In this document: positions 14,270 to 26,640 of the stretch, one piece after another
How positions within the stretch are numbered: the stretch's first letter is position 1
Layout of the letters: each line of letters opens with the position of its first letter
Assembly (NCBI RefSeq): GCF_051401765.1
Contig: NC_135071.1
Coordinates: forward strand, 10,642,961 to 10,706,960
Origin: Calliopsis andreniformis
Taxonomy: Eukaryota > Arthropoda > Insecta > Hymenoptera > Andrenidae
Direction of reading: 5' to 3'
DNA length: 64,000 bases
Notes under the pieces: model-generated
What the model saw: only the letters and a program-made list of their open reading frames with translations
Told to the model about the DNA's origin: nothing
Database searches by the model: none
Translations under genes and position numbers: made by a program

Positions 14270-14576
14270 ACAAATGTGCGGGAAGTATAAAGGCAAGAAG
14301 GAAGAAAATTAGCAGAAAAGCTAGCACAGACAGACAGAAACGAACAAATACAAGAATAATACGAAAGGATAATGAATGGAAGATATAACAAAGGATACAC
14401 GATAAGAGAGAAAGCACAAGATAAATTAAGAGAAAATGAGTAGATACTGGAATTGAGGAGAAGAAAAGAGGTGCAGGATATGCAACAAGAAATTAGAAAC
14501 AGAAACATTAGAGCATTTAAAAATTGTAAGCGTGAGAAGACCAAATAAAGACATAAACCACATCATTAAAAATTAG
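14270..14576 (+). pseudogene. Non-LTR retrotransposon 3'-end relic (reverse transcriptase ORF tail)
   Basis: The plus-strand frame from about 14434 to the stop at 14574-14576 contains SRYWN, then GEEKRCRICNKK (CxxC at 14472-14483), then ETLEHL. This is the Cys/His-rich signature found after the reverse transcriptase domain of many insect non-LTR elements (RYWEEEEKRCRxC...E.ETxEH type). Two in-frame stops interrupt it, and the last expected Cys after the His is missing, so it is a decayed 5'-truncated copy. The upstream part (14270-14434) is purine-rich and probably the same ORF after frameshifts. A 169-codon open frame on the opposite strand covers the same DNA and is a shadow. The clade (R1, Jockey or I) cannot be decided. 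Confidence 0.65.
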
Positions 14577-17110
14577 CATCAGTAAAGACATAAGAAATCC
14601 ATTATGTTATTTTCATGAAGATTCGATGAAGAGCACAAAACTTTATTTATTATAGCCAGTTGATTAATTAGCCTACTATCTGTTGTCTCAAATGGAGTTC
14701 TCAAGGTTGAAAAACGGCAACAACTTAAATAAGTAAAAAAGAAATTAATGTGTATAATTCTGTATTGTTTCTTCTGACAAGAAGTTTATTATTTCCAGTA
14801 GAGAATATATAATAAATATCTTTCAATTATCCCTTTGAAATGAATATTAATAATATCGTAATTTAGTTAATAATATTTAAAATCAATAACTAACTAAATT
14901 TTGTAAATAATCAATCTTTTTAGTATCTGTAACAGTATTGGACGACTAGAATCCAAAAAGTTGAAGTTAAAATTAACATCTTAATTATACTGCTTAAAGG
15001 AACAATTTCTGAATACCTAATTCAGTACATTTACTTCCTACAGATTGACAAATCGCCTGGTAAGTGCACATTCCGGAATATAATGGAATACAAACTCGAA
15101 CGTTGTCGTGCATTGAAATTACACAGTGCAGTGCATTAGTTGCATTCGCATCAGAGCGATTGAACGGATCGCGGTGAGTAGGATACCACGCCAATTAAAC
15201 GTACTTATCGTGACAATTACACGAAATCTTGATAGCGACTTGACGCCCCAACTATCTTGAGCTTACCGACGTTTCAGTCGCCATAATCCGTGTTAACGAA
15301 AGCTTAGAATAGTTTCGAATCCCTACGTCCCCTTGTACCCCTTCAACATTCCCTTCTTATCCCGTGCACCTTTACCCAACCATCTACACTCTCCTATTAT
15401 CTTCTTTTTACTTCGATGCAAAAGTAAAGAGGCAATTGCTAATTAGAGACGAAGAGTGAAAAAATGAGATTGAAAAGAAAGGATAGTGAGCAAGGAAATT
15501 ATTTGAAAACAAGCTGCACATACATAAATAACTGTAAATAGGATGAATGTTTTATTATTCTTCTTGTTAAATAGAATTATATTAAACTTAGTTGTGTTAA
15601 CAAAAATGTGTAACAATGTGTAAGTATAAGATATTTTTTTTTTTAGTAATGTCTATATAGTTTTCTTTCTTCACTAGCCCCCAGGAATATGACTTTTGTA
15701 GCCACAGACTGAGCAGGCCTGGTTTTAGGAACTTTTAAGCTTTAGTTATAGAAGGAAGAAATTCATTCTACTGTTCATTCAGAAAATTATAGAAGTTGAA
15801 TGACTGCAAAAGTGTACTACATTTAGAAACACCTATATGCCTAAGCAACATTCTATTTGATCTGAGTACTATCACCAACCAACCTTTCATTGACATGTAT
15901 AGTATACTGTGTGGGTATTGTACAATTTCATCAAACTACTGTGAAAGTATTTTCTTTGACTCTACGTACGCACTCAAATATTTGTCCCAATAAATTAAAT
16001 TGGAACATTCTATATGTGTGTATCGAAACTGAAAATCTCTCAACCACGAAACACGAAAATCTTTGCTAGATAATATTTGACGTTCATACGTAAAATTCTT
16101 AATACTATAAACTATAAAATTTAAAACAGTAATCGGCAGCGATAAACATTCACAACATATGTAATATTTAAACTATACGTTACTTGATAATGCAATTTTC
16201 ACTAAAATAATGAAGACAGTTTTCATAAATATAGCTGCCATTACTTATCACACACACATGAAAAGTAGAAAATTCGATGAAAATTTAGGGACCAAGCTGT
16301 CTTTGGACGTTTATAATATTGAAGTTTATTTTCGCGATGATATGGGTTTTCCACGAATGGGTGAATATCCCAAAGAACAATTTCTAACGGTGGCATCTTG
16401 ACTCTGGTCACGCATGGAACGGTAAAACAGGGGAAGGAGGTAGAGAAAAAGAGAGAATGAGAAGTCGTCGTTAGAGGATAGAATCTCAAACAATTCGTAA
16501 GGCGTAAGCGAACCTTTACGTCGACTCCTAGGAGTTTTGCACTTTCTCCCTTTTTCCATTGCTATCTTTCTTATTACCTCTTCCACAGCCAGAATCACCT
16601 AATTCCTAATTAGATATCCCAAATTAAGTGGAACTACCTCACAGCAATGAAGTTCTTAGACCATAGCAAGATGTAATCAAAAGGTATCACCTCTTTGGCC
16701 TTTTACGTGAATTACACATTGCAATTTTTTAACATAATTTCTTAGTATTTTTCCTAACTTACAATTGTAGCTATATCATCTACATTGTTATCAACAATTA
16801 AATTTACGTCGCGTTTAATATTTTAATAAGTTTAATATTAGTATCACATTTAACCAGATGAAATCCGAAAACCAGTATTAATGGCGCTTTCCTTCAGATT
16901 TAAAGAGAAATGCAAATCTTCATACTATCGATTGCCGATATCTAATATACTTCTTTTTCTCTCACAATGAAGCTTCTAAACAGATACAGAGAGTGCCTAC
17001 CAAATTGGTACCTGTATTCACGTAATTACTCGTCCCAGGAGACTGTCCAGGAGCAATTACGCGAGACTCTCTGTAGTACATATTTTCAAAGGTTAGGCGA
17101 AGCAGAGCGA
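14577..17110. other. Non-coding stretch
   Basis: No exon is supported. An acceptor-like CTTCCTACAG near 15044 and a donor-like GGATCGCGGTGAGT near 15173 bracket a short GC-richer piece, but its only reasonable frame meets a stop, so no exon is called. The open frame at 16210-16401 and those at 16241-16598 on the other strand are unrecognised and mutually overlapping. Confidence 0.55.
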
Positions 17111-17152
17111 TACGTATAGGTATATAAACGAAGGAATCAGCTCGTCACAGAA
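17111..17152 (+). promoter_or_regulatory. Candidate TATA-type core promoter
   Basis: TATATAA at 17121-17127 is followed about 25-30 bases downstream by TCAC (17145-17148), an acceptable insect initiator. A GC-richer transcribed-looking segment begins here and ends in a strong splice donor at 17443. The combination suggests the start of a plus-strand transcript. No transcript evidence is available, and TATA-like strings are common in AT-rich DNA. Confidence 0.35.
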
Positions 17153-17442
17153 GGCCACAGACGGCTACGAAGCAAAGGGGGAGACGTTTTGGTGACAAAT
17201 TCACAGAGCCGAGTATTGCTGTTATCTGATTTCTATGATTTGCACGGGCTACCTACGTATGCTTACGGAATACGTGGAGGGACCAGTAACAACGTTGGCG
17301 CCTACGTGGTGCACAGTTAACGACCCTTTCTAACGACCGAGAACCTCTATGTGGACACCTCGACGCAGAGGATTCTGAATCGTGTTCTATCGCTAGAATC
17401 TTTCTCTTTGTCGTCCGAGCTAGCTATAACGAACTCGAGACT
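17147..17442 (+). other. Candidate 5'-untranslated first exon
   Basis: The segment runs from the possible initiator to CGAGACT followed by a consensus donor GTAAGTA at 17443. It is GC-richer than its surroundings. It contains a 32-codon upstream frame (ATG 17235, stop 17331-17333) and no long coding frame. If spliced to the next plus-strand exon recognised (30773), it would place that exon's initial ATG as the start codon, giving a rhomboid isoform without EF-hands. It could equally belong to another transcript or be chance. This is inference from signals only. Confidence 0.3.
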
Positions 17443-20126
17443 GTAAGTACAGCCTACGTTGTGAATTCTATGTAACAACCTACCTTTGAATCGATATCGC
17501 TAGCTTTCTGTTCAAATCATAATTTACAAAACGAAATTTACCATCAAATCGTACAGTTAATAACAAGTATTATCCAAAAGTTTTTGTGAAACAATCCGAA
17601 GAAACGAGCAGAATTGTGGAAAATAACTCATAGCAATTGCACCATGATAATGCACTAGCACACAATTCACTACCTTTTCGTGAATTTTTGTCTAAAAACA
17701 AGACTTTAGTGATATCTCGGCCATCGTATTCGCTGAACATGGCCCCTTGTAAATTTCTCCTTTTTTTAAAGGTAGAGAAAAAATGAAAGGACAATCTTTT
17801 GCGACCATAGAGGAGACAAAGGCGAAATCGCTGAGACCTGACGGCTATACAAAATGTGTTTTAGAAATGCTTTGAGGATTGGAAAAAACATTGGCATATG
17901 TGTAATGTCCAATGGGGACTACTTTGAAGGGGACCAAGACATTATTGTACAATAAATGAATAAAAATTCAGGGCACTTTTTGATCAAACGTTGTATATGT
18001 AGACAAAGAAGGATCAATTAGTGTGCATACATAAAACATAGGTGCAGTTGAATTGTTTAGATGTACTAACTTATAAAAATGTATAAAATTGATGCCAGAA
18101 TATACTCTATGGTAAACCATTTAACGTTGCCTCATGACATTTTCTATAGCTACGAATGTTTTAAAGATATAGTTTATTGCTATTACATAGGACATCTTGT
18201 GTAAGCTTAATCTTCTAAGAACTTTTTCTACAGAAAAGATAGTTATCTAAAAATGTTAAAAATATAGACATAATGAAGAATTATGCATAAGTCAAAGAAG
18301 ACGAACAGAAAAAATTGATTTTCTCCAGACGTTGGCTCCTGGGCTTGTGCTATTTCGGAATTTATGGCATTTTTATTAAATTTACAGCTAAGTAGTAAAT
18401 AATCAGTTAAGAAGTCACACACATATATACATTGCTCGACTGCGACGAGGGACTCGACTGTTTTGCTATTACAATTAACACTTCTAAACAGATCGGCGTG
18501 TCCGTGGTCGTCTATTTTAGTCTTAATACTTTAACGTGGGCAAATACAGTTGGAAACGAGTTTGGACTTGAAGGTACCGTGAGGTGAGGAGAACTTCTTG
18601 GTTCTGACTATAGAATAGGTTTACCGTGTTTGGTTACGTAGAATAGGTTTGCATGCCATTAATAGTTACTTGTGTGCTTAATACGAGATAGCGGACTATT
18701 TAGCAAATTTGTGATACTGTTTTCCACATTTTCAATTTTAGCCAATAAAATGAAATCCAGATTCCGCTGCTCCTACCTCTATTTCATTTTTCAATGATTT
18801 TTCTGTGTCTTCGTTTCAAATGACAAGGTCATCTCAATGACTTTTTGTAAATTTCTTTTATCTTGTCAAATTAATTCACTAATCTACTGTCTGTTTAAAC
18901 AATTAAATAAATATATCTATAGATACTATGTGTAGTATAACGAAATTATATTACAATATAAATTAAATTTTGTAATAAACGTTTTCCTGCGATAAAAACT
19001 TTTCAAATGAAAATATGTGCAAATTTACTGTAATTGAAAATTCAGAACTCGTTATTCTATCATGGCGCTTGTTCAAAATTCTTATTTTTGCAGAAAGCTG
19101 CACATTTTACTTCAATTTGTGACGTAGATGTTTAAGCAAAATAAAATCATTTACTTTCGATACTTATAAGGCAAAGATTTTGTTGTGGCATGACAAAAAG
19201 TGAAGCTAATTAAATTTATTAATTCTAGGAAGAGAAATGTTAATCAAATTTTATGGGCTAAATCTGTCGTGAGTTGTTTATGCCCACATAAACCAGTCCA
19301 ATTATCGTGAAAGCTTTAAGCGCACCGCGTAGAGGATTACCTTTGCACGTGAACATACTCGAAGCGCGTAGTCCTCACGTCGATACGTTGGAATCTCGCC
19401 AAATCTAATTTGAAAACTAAAAATCATATATACCGTCTTTGACGCAATCGTTACTTAGAATTAAAAAAGATATAACAAAATGTTTCACTCTAGTCGATGA
19501 GAAGTCTTACGCGCTGTTTAAATTACGCTTTGAGCCGTTATCCCTTAATTTTTCTAAAAGCATACAAAAAATGGATATGTACATTCACAACCTCAGCTCG
19601 AAGTATTGTACTTTAAGTAATGAAATATTAAGATTATAAGTCCTTAATATTGTAATGAAAATGTTTTAATATTTCTATTTGCTGTCACAGTTTCTATATA
19701 TGTATGATACTGTGCATATTATATTGAAATGTATAAATCTTGTGTGTAATAATAAATGCACAAAATTCTGTTTTTTTTTGTCATTTAGGTAAATACTTAA
19801 TAGACTAACAAAATAATAATACATAGTTGCATATCACAATAATAATGCATAGCTGCATCTCACAACTAGTTACAAAATCAATTGAAAGTATTTAGGTAAA
19901 TCGTCTACTGAATTAGCTGGATTTAAATAAACGTCAATTGTCGGTATATAAAAAGTATCAAAACATTGAATTATTAAAATACAGTAGAATATTTAATCGA
20001 CTTTAATTTCACACATAAAATACAAGAACTAAAATTCCTACAGTGGTTTTATAGTCAAATATCGACCTTCTAAATCCTATTCTAAATCCCTTTATGCAAC
20101 AAACTCACATATCTCATAATTAGTCT
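17443..20126. other. Non-coding stretch
   Basis: AT-rich with small GC-richer patches near 18430-18650 and 19290-19400. A 26-27-bp near-direct repeat (AATAATACATAGTTGCATATCAC / AATAATGCATAGCTGCATCTCAC types) sits at about 19811-19863. No exon or element was recognised. Confidence 0.55.
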
Positions 20127-20315
20127 GCGGATTTTTATGCAATTTCGTATTTTCATAAACACAGTTAAAGAAATGGAAGTAAACTAGAAATTTGCTTCAT
20201 CTTTGAAATACTACAATTTAAACTTTGCTTCCAATATTTTGTATATTTTTAAATATTATAGGAATTCCACAATTTTGTACACGTTTAGAATTTCCATAAA
20301 CGCATAAAAATCCGC
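20127..20315. mobile_element. Small inverted-repeat (MITE-like) element
   Basis: GCGGATTTTTATGC at 20127-20140 is repeated exactly in inverse orientation at 20302-20315. Outside it, ATAATTAGTCT on the left and CGTCTACTCATAATT on the right extend the symmetry weakly, and ATTTCGTATTTTCATAAAC inside the left end echoes the sequence inside the right end. The spacer of about 160 bp has no coding frame. This fits a short non-autonomous DNA transposon, but no target-site duplication is clear. Confidence 0.45.
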
Positions 20316-23300
20316 CGTCTACTCATAATTTATTAAATAACACTAGACACACATCTGCTTAGGTAGCTCCATTGAGGAGTGCCAATTCGAATGACGTTGG
20401 CTCCTTTAACGTTTGATGACACGACGCTCTTCTTCGTCTGTGAGACCGTCAACATGATTAAACCATTCCACAAACCAATATTCTCTGGGAGCAAATTTGC
20501 GCAGGCAACAGTTTTGCATTCCAAATCGTCGGAAGGCTGACTTGCTGCGTAATTTAGGCCCGCCGTCGTGTAAACCCGGCATAATGAAATCCGTGCCATT
20601 AGGCCGGCCAATGGGGTAAATTCTCCTACTTACGCAAACGTCGGTTTCCCGCTCGTCCGTTGCAAACCGCCCCTTCTCGTACTCGATTCGATTCGATTCG
20701 AAATCGAATAGAGCCGTGCTTCCCGACAATGCTCCGGAAAATTCACTCTGTGTAGCCACGTGTATACGTGTTATCGTACCCTTCCAGTGATGAAACGTAC
20801 ACGCGACTGGATCCACGCTAACCGTGTTTCTTCTTTCTCTTTACGTGCACACGCATACTTTACTTATACAATGGAAATGTCCAACTTATTTAATTCTACT
20901 CTTTTCTCATCGATTTCCCCCTATCGCCTTTCTCTGCAATTTCATTTCTGTAGTACAGCTTGCATTGTCTCACGGTCGTTTCGAGTGGCGGTTAAAACAC
21001 CACGCGGCGTCCCTGTATGAGACCGAGTAACCTACTTGTACGTGTGATTTATGTATCGAAAAACTGCTTCGAGACGTTTGAGGTGGCTAAATACTGCGGA
21101 CTTAACGCAAACTTAGATTTAATGTAATAATCTGGCCCAATTCTAATGTAAATTGAAATTGAAGAGAAATCTAGCAGAGATTTAAACTAAATTCGAGAAT
21201 AAAAATGTAGCTCAGACCTAATTCGAAGACAAATCTACTGTTAATCTAGTCTAAATTTAATCTAAATTCAAATTTAATAGAACTCTAGTCCAGATTTAAA
21301 CCAAACTCTTTAACAAAGGTATTGCTCAGACTTAACTCGAATTTAAATTTATTTAAATTCAGGTTTAACACGCATTCGTTTGCAGCGGATGTACCGATTA
21401 GGCGGACGAAGGGTGGAAGCCAATGTAGGGTTAAATTAATCTGTTAAATACATCGAAAACATTAAACTTGACATATGCATAACTTTTTAATCGGTGAATT
21501 CATAACGTGAAAAGCAGCATTTTTTTTATTCTGCTCATCGAATACCATGAAAATATATCACTAAAAGTCAATATTTTTGGATGTCCCAAAGCAAAAGTCA
21601 CTCGTTGTGTTCAATTTTTCTTCATGAAGAAAATAAGCAATTGGTTTCGAAGAATTTCGAAGAAAATACATAATCACCCTTACAATTTTGAATGCAACAT
21701 TTTTCTGGCATTTTGAAAAAAGTTTCTCTTTTACTACTTTAACTACAGAATTAACATCTCAACGACGGCCCCCGTACTAGTATATGCACACCGTGCTAAA
21801 GTTTCAAAATATTCTAATAATTACACAATTCCTCTACGTGTAATTTAACTTAGAAAATCCAAGCATTCTGATAACATAATTTTTCTGTCCCTTTGCACAC
21901 AACTTCTGTAGCTAAAAAATGCTCCATCGTTGAGGGGTTAAAGGACGCCATGAGGGCTTTCATACATCCGGGTAGATCGCATTCCCTTTGTATTCTTCTG
22001 CTTTGACTACCGCCGTGATTTGAAGCACGACGCGACACGTTCGCCAACGCATCCCACGTGGTTGACTAATCGGTAGTATTCATAGGACTGGCATTAGATT
22101 GCAAAGCGTGTAAGAGCCGCGAAGTTAGAGAGGGGCGGAAGCGCAGCGAGGGATTTCACTGCCGGACGATCGAGCAATCCGATAATCGTGCCCTAATCGA
22201 ATTAAACTGGCCGGTTGTATCCATGTTTACGATGGGCTGACTCGTCGGTTTCGATTTGCAACGTTCGCGCGATAATGGCCGCATACTCTACGCCCATTGA
22301 CCACCTTTGTCCCGTGAACCGACGACAGGCCTCGGACCTCGCGTTCCTCATCGATCTCTGTTATCGTTCAATGGAGACCGCGCCACTTCACCGTTCCAGA
22401 GATCCATTTGCCTTGAGTAATCTCCAACGAAGCTACCCAGCCTTTATCCAGAACTTCTGCGTCCACTATGCAAGGAACAAAAATCGATCAATTTGCAAAG
22501 GGAACTGATGTGGCGAATTCGTTCTGATTAGTAGCCAAAGAAGAAATCGTCTCACCAAAAGTCATTGGAATGTAGCATTTGAAAATATGGAACTTCCGGT
22601 TTAAGAGTGAAGATGAATACATATGTAGTTAGAAGCGGTAGGCGAAGAAACGTAGGAGTTTCAAGTATAAATGAGTATTGTGCAATTTTATTATTGCTGA
22701 GAGATTTAGTCTAGACGTATCAGGTGCGTTTTCTTATTACAGTCAGAATTTGTGAAAGGAAGATTAAAGGGGTACATCCAGACGACCTGCAAAAACAGGT
22801 ACCTAAGCTTTAGGTGTACTTTCTAATTACTACCAAATAGAATATAGAGATCTTTTTAGCTTATGTTAAGCAATACTATAACAGTAGATTTCCAAAGCTA
22901 TTCATCCGATCAACTTTAAATTTTGATGTATTATTCCTCATAAAATTGTCTAAAATGTAGCATATAATTTTTGAGTTGCCTTAATTTATTAAATTGTGAT
23001 GTGTATTTAAAATTGATTTTTTTCAAAAGCTGTAAGAGATAATTCTTATTTCTCAAAATAGATAAAAACCATAATTTAGAGAAAATAGATGTCATTATCT
23101 TCATCATAAATACATTTTCAAACATAGTTCTAGGGATGAATTTACACACTAAAATAAGTTAAAAAACGCTGTATACCTTAGTCTTCAAGTTATAGATACT
23201 TACAGAAACCATTTTTTTCTCACAATTTCTTTCCACACACCAACACGAAACGCTTTGATCAAAGAAAAATTTCCTTAATTATCCACAACTCGAGAGTTAA

Positions 23301-23960
23301 AGCATGTAGGACATACGTTCATACGTTATGACATTTTTTGCTTACTTTAGTATGCAGATTCGCCCCTTGAAATCTGGACATACATTTATGAATCACTCTG
23401 CATAATGATACACAATACGTGTTTAATAACTAACGTGGCTGGATACTTCCGTGACCAACTTTAAATGAAACCCCTCAAATTAGATACTGAAATCTACTAC
23501 ATACTTAATAACCGCAAAAAAGTGACCAGGTGACGTGGTTTAGCACCGACTTCTTTCAAATAACCCGAATGTATAGTGACAAAACGATAAAGTTTGAAGC
23601 AACGATCGAGATTAATAGAATGAGCGCTTAAATCCTTTCTGCGATACTATCGATCCTGGCCACGACGACGAGACATACGAAGCGACTCCCTCTGGGATCG
23701 TAAATTTACGTCGAAGATTTACTTACTTACTTAGCTGGACACTGGTCGGCAACGAATCTCGCGTGCTTCGTTGCCAGTAAAACCTTCGCAGATACAACGT
23801 GACCGAGGAATATTTAAGGTTAAACGCCGCACGTCCACTTTCTCATTAACGAGCGAACTGCCGAGATCGCCCCCACACTATTTCTCTCCCACTTTCACGG
23901 AAATAGCAAAAGTAAATTATAAACTAGGAAGCAAGCTCGTTAAATAAAAGCAACGCAGTT
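20316..23960. other. Non-coding stretch with GC islands
   Basis: The GC-rich island at 20340-21020 contains a 136-codon minus-strand frame opening on a non-ATG codon (20816-20406) and a donor-like GTAAGT on the minus strand at 20634. No homology was recognised, so it is not called. Other GC-richer islands at about 21890-22500 and 23620-23920 also hold unrecognised overlapping frames. CGATTCGATTCGATTCGA near 20681-20701 is a short microsatellite. Confidence 0.5.
21110..21372. repeat. Highly degenerate repeat of AGATTTAAACTAAATTCGA type
   Basis: Variants of (T)AATCTA/AATTTAAA/AATTCGA alternate irregularly for about 260 bases: TTTAAACTAAATTCGA, CTAATTCGAAGACAAATCTA, AACTCGAATTTAAATTT. They look like an eroded minisatellite with a unit of about 20 bp. 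No coding potential. Confidence 0.5.
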
Positions 23961-23966
23961 ACGTAC

Positions 23967-24017
23967 CCTGGCTTTGAAAGCAGCCAAGTTTTTCTTTTTG
24001 TCATCTGTGTCAGTCAT
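23967..24017 (-). CDS. Candidate first coding exon of an unidentified minus-strand gene
   Basis: On the minus strand, ATG at 24017 sits in a good animal start context (CACCGCCATGA) and opens 17 codons, MTDTDDKKKNLAAFKAR, ending exactly at a strong donor GTACGT (23966-23961). The exon would end in phase 0. The peptide is acidic then basic, as is common for cytosolic N-termini, and its codon use is unlike the AT-rich surroundings. The protein was not recognised, and no second exon could be assigned on the minus strand to the left. If real, the gene is antisense to, and possibly nested in, the upstream part of the rho-4-like gene. A chance ATG plus donor remains possible because the frame is short. 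Confidence 0.4.
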
Positions 24018-26378
24018 GGCGGTGGCCTAATTGGAGGTGTCAGACAAATTTGTCGTCTACTTTGTATTGTGATAACGAAGGACCATTTGTGAAGAGTATT
24101 GAAAATTGGGCTATTTAATAAAATCGATAGTTATGTTGTTAAACAGAATTTAGTCAAGTTCGGTTTCGTTTGGAGTAAATGTTATTACCTAAAGCTTTCT
24201 TCTGAGTTTGTAAGTAAATTTAAGCGTCTAGTACTCTTGAACAAATATTTTAAAATTTCCCAAAGAATACAAGTAGATACTTACATTATTTAGTCTTCAC
24301 TTATTTAATCATTCTTTCTCTCTTTTACACATTAAAAACAACTCATATTGTTTCTTTACTTTCTCATATGGTTTCTACCGAGTTTTAAAGGTTTTCTCAT
24401 GACGAAAAATTCAAGAAAATTTACGAATACAGCTGTTGTTTGGTATAACTAAATTTCACTAGAAAGAAAGGTAAAATTTGTATAAAATACAAGAAATCTG
24501 CTATGAGGTGTGCGGAATGGAAACGCGGATTCCACTGTAGCAACAAATTTAATTTCCTTCGTCAGCTAGACGGAAGTCCTTCCCTGAATTCTTCAGCGTC
24601 TACCCTCCCTGCCAGTCTTCCTCCACAACCGCTTCCTTTTGGCAATCAAATGAGCAAGAAACGCTGTGGCTTCCGGCAGCTGGTTCTTCGTGAGCAAAAG
24701 TTGCCCCATCGAAGTTTGTGTCGTATCTTGCAGTTGTAGACGTGGAGAATTCGGAAAAATATATTAACCATTACAGAAAACTGTCCAATTTTGAGCTGTG
24801 TACATACCACTAAATAAATGTTAATTCTGAGATTGTTTGTTGAGTCTGACATAGATTATTTTTTTGTACCTTTATATATATGTATGTATTCCAAATTGAA
24901 CAAAAATACTAAAAGTAGTATTAAATTAGTTATATTTCTAATAAATATATATTGTAAGCATTTTTAATTAACGAAATAGGATAATTAAGTACTTTATTCT
25001 TAAATTGTTTAGAATACAATAAAATGTGTTGGTAAAGTATTCAGGTTTGTTGTAAGCAATATGTAAGCAATATGTATTGTATATACAATGACAGATGTTT
25101 TACTATATGTAATTTTACAGTAATAATGCTTTAAATGTGACAGTATAATTTCGAGATGAAAATATATTTATATGAAGTTTCTGTACGTCAGTAAACGAAG
25201 CTAGTAAAATAGGTTGTTGACCTAGGTATTTCAGCTGTTCAGAAAAGTGATGTGCGTTTTTGGAGTACCCATAGAGAGTACATCTGCGACTGTAGTAAAC
25301 AGATCAGGTTACCACAGGCCACAGGCCCAGAGCTCGAATCCTAATACGGCAGTATCATAGAATGTTTTACATTTTCTTCAAGCAAAATTATACACATTGT
25401 AAAATTGCAAAAGTTAAATATCGATATTATCGATATATTAAATATCGACTGTGCATATTCGATTTTTTTTTTTAAGAAAGTTACAATGTTTTTCATTTCC
25501 TCGTTTGTTCTCTTACTTATAATAACCACAGGTAAATCTTCATAATTCACTTTATCCACACGTACATTAAACTCTAACATAATTCTATTACATGAACTGT
25601 ATTCTATTAAATATTATGTCAAGTTTGTGAATACTAATGATATTTATCATTCTCTCTTCGTAATAGCATTTACTTCTTCACTTACACAATAACTTCCAGT
25701 AATTGTAAGAGCGTCTATAAATGTTTATTTACGATCATCACCTCGAAAGTGCTACCAGATCGTAGTAAATACATGTAACACCCAACGTTCTCATGCTAAA
25801 TACATAATAATATTACTGGTTCTTACATCACTGTGTACACACCTTCTTACCCTTGAGTACATTGCTACAAACTGCACACATAAGACGTTACTCGCGTTTG
25901 TGAATGTTTGTCCATGTCCTCATGGTACAGACTCGGTCTATGTACATACACGACTTAGCTGGAGGAGTTTGTTAGCGTTCTTGCTTGCATTTGCCTAACC
26001 GCGTTAACGGATCCTGATCCAAATATCAGGTACCGTACCTCAAAGACCGCTCAGCCAAAAGCTTCCTTAACAGGGTCGTGCCAGGAACTGCAATTACCTT
26101 TTGTGTTGTTCAGTTTCCTCTGAACAAATTTGCGCCACGTCGTATTCATACAGAAATTGATACGCAGTCAACTGCAAAAGATGAACGATGCATTGGAAGG
26201 ATTGCATAATTAAGCTTATCTTGAAGATTTAGTAAGATTAAATCAGTAATGCCTTTTATTGTTATAATTGTCACTAGAAATACTATGAACGATAAAAGGA
26301 CTCTTTCCTATTATATTTTCTGTTTGTTTTGCGAAAGTTGAGGTAAATTCCTTATTCATCCTGGAAGAGTTGCATAAA
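24018..26378. other. Non-coding stretch
   Basis: The first 80 bases could be 5' leader of the minus-strand exon candidate. A GC-richer island at 24490-24740 holds a 78-codon unrecognised frame. The rest is AT-rich without exons. Confidence 0.5.
25419..25436. promoter_or_regulatory. Pair of TATCGATA (DRE-type) motifs
   Basis: Two copies of TATCGATA (25419-25426 and 25429-25436) lie two bases apart, followed by another ATATCGA near 25441. TATCGATA is the binding site of the insect factor DREF. No adjacent gene start was found, so function is uncertain; the string could also be part of a palindromic AT repeat. Confidence 0.3.
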
Positions 26379-26608
26379 TATACAGGGTGTCCCACATAAG
26401 GTGGCGGAGCCGAAAAGGGGAGATTCCTGGGGTGATTCTAAACACCCTTTTCCTTTGCAAAAATGTTCTCTGAAGCTTTGTTAACGAGTTATTAACGAAA
26501 AACATCGACCAATCAGAGAGCACGAATAGCGAGCGCTCGGCCGACCAGCGACAGGTCACAAGCTACGCGGAGCGTCTGCTACTCACCGTGCTCAAGGCTT
26601 GTACAAGA
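26379..26608 (+). repeat. Outer inverted repeat of the foldback element, left copy
   Basis: GC-rich terminal segment, including GGTGGCGGAGCCGAAAAGG and CGAGCGCTCGGCCGACCAGC, matching the inverse of 29817-30046 with only scattered differences. The long arm may fold into a stable hairpin if transcribed. Confidence 0.85.
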
Positions 26609-26640
26609 AACTGAAGACTTTTACACGTTATTGCCAAATT

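Noticed and set aside
14035..14544. 169-codon minus-strand frame
   Set aside because: Shadow of the plus-strand non-LTR relic; hydrophobic because it is the complement of purine-rich DNA.
15041..15180. Exon-like segment between CTTCCTACAG and GCGGTGAGT
   Set aside because: Its only protein-like frame stops at about 15138, before the donor.
22370..22500. Minus-strand exon-like piece after TTGTTCCTTGCATAG
   Set aside because: Frames either stop quickly or need a weak GTGAAG donor; no link to the 24017 start could be shown.
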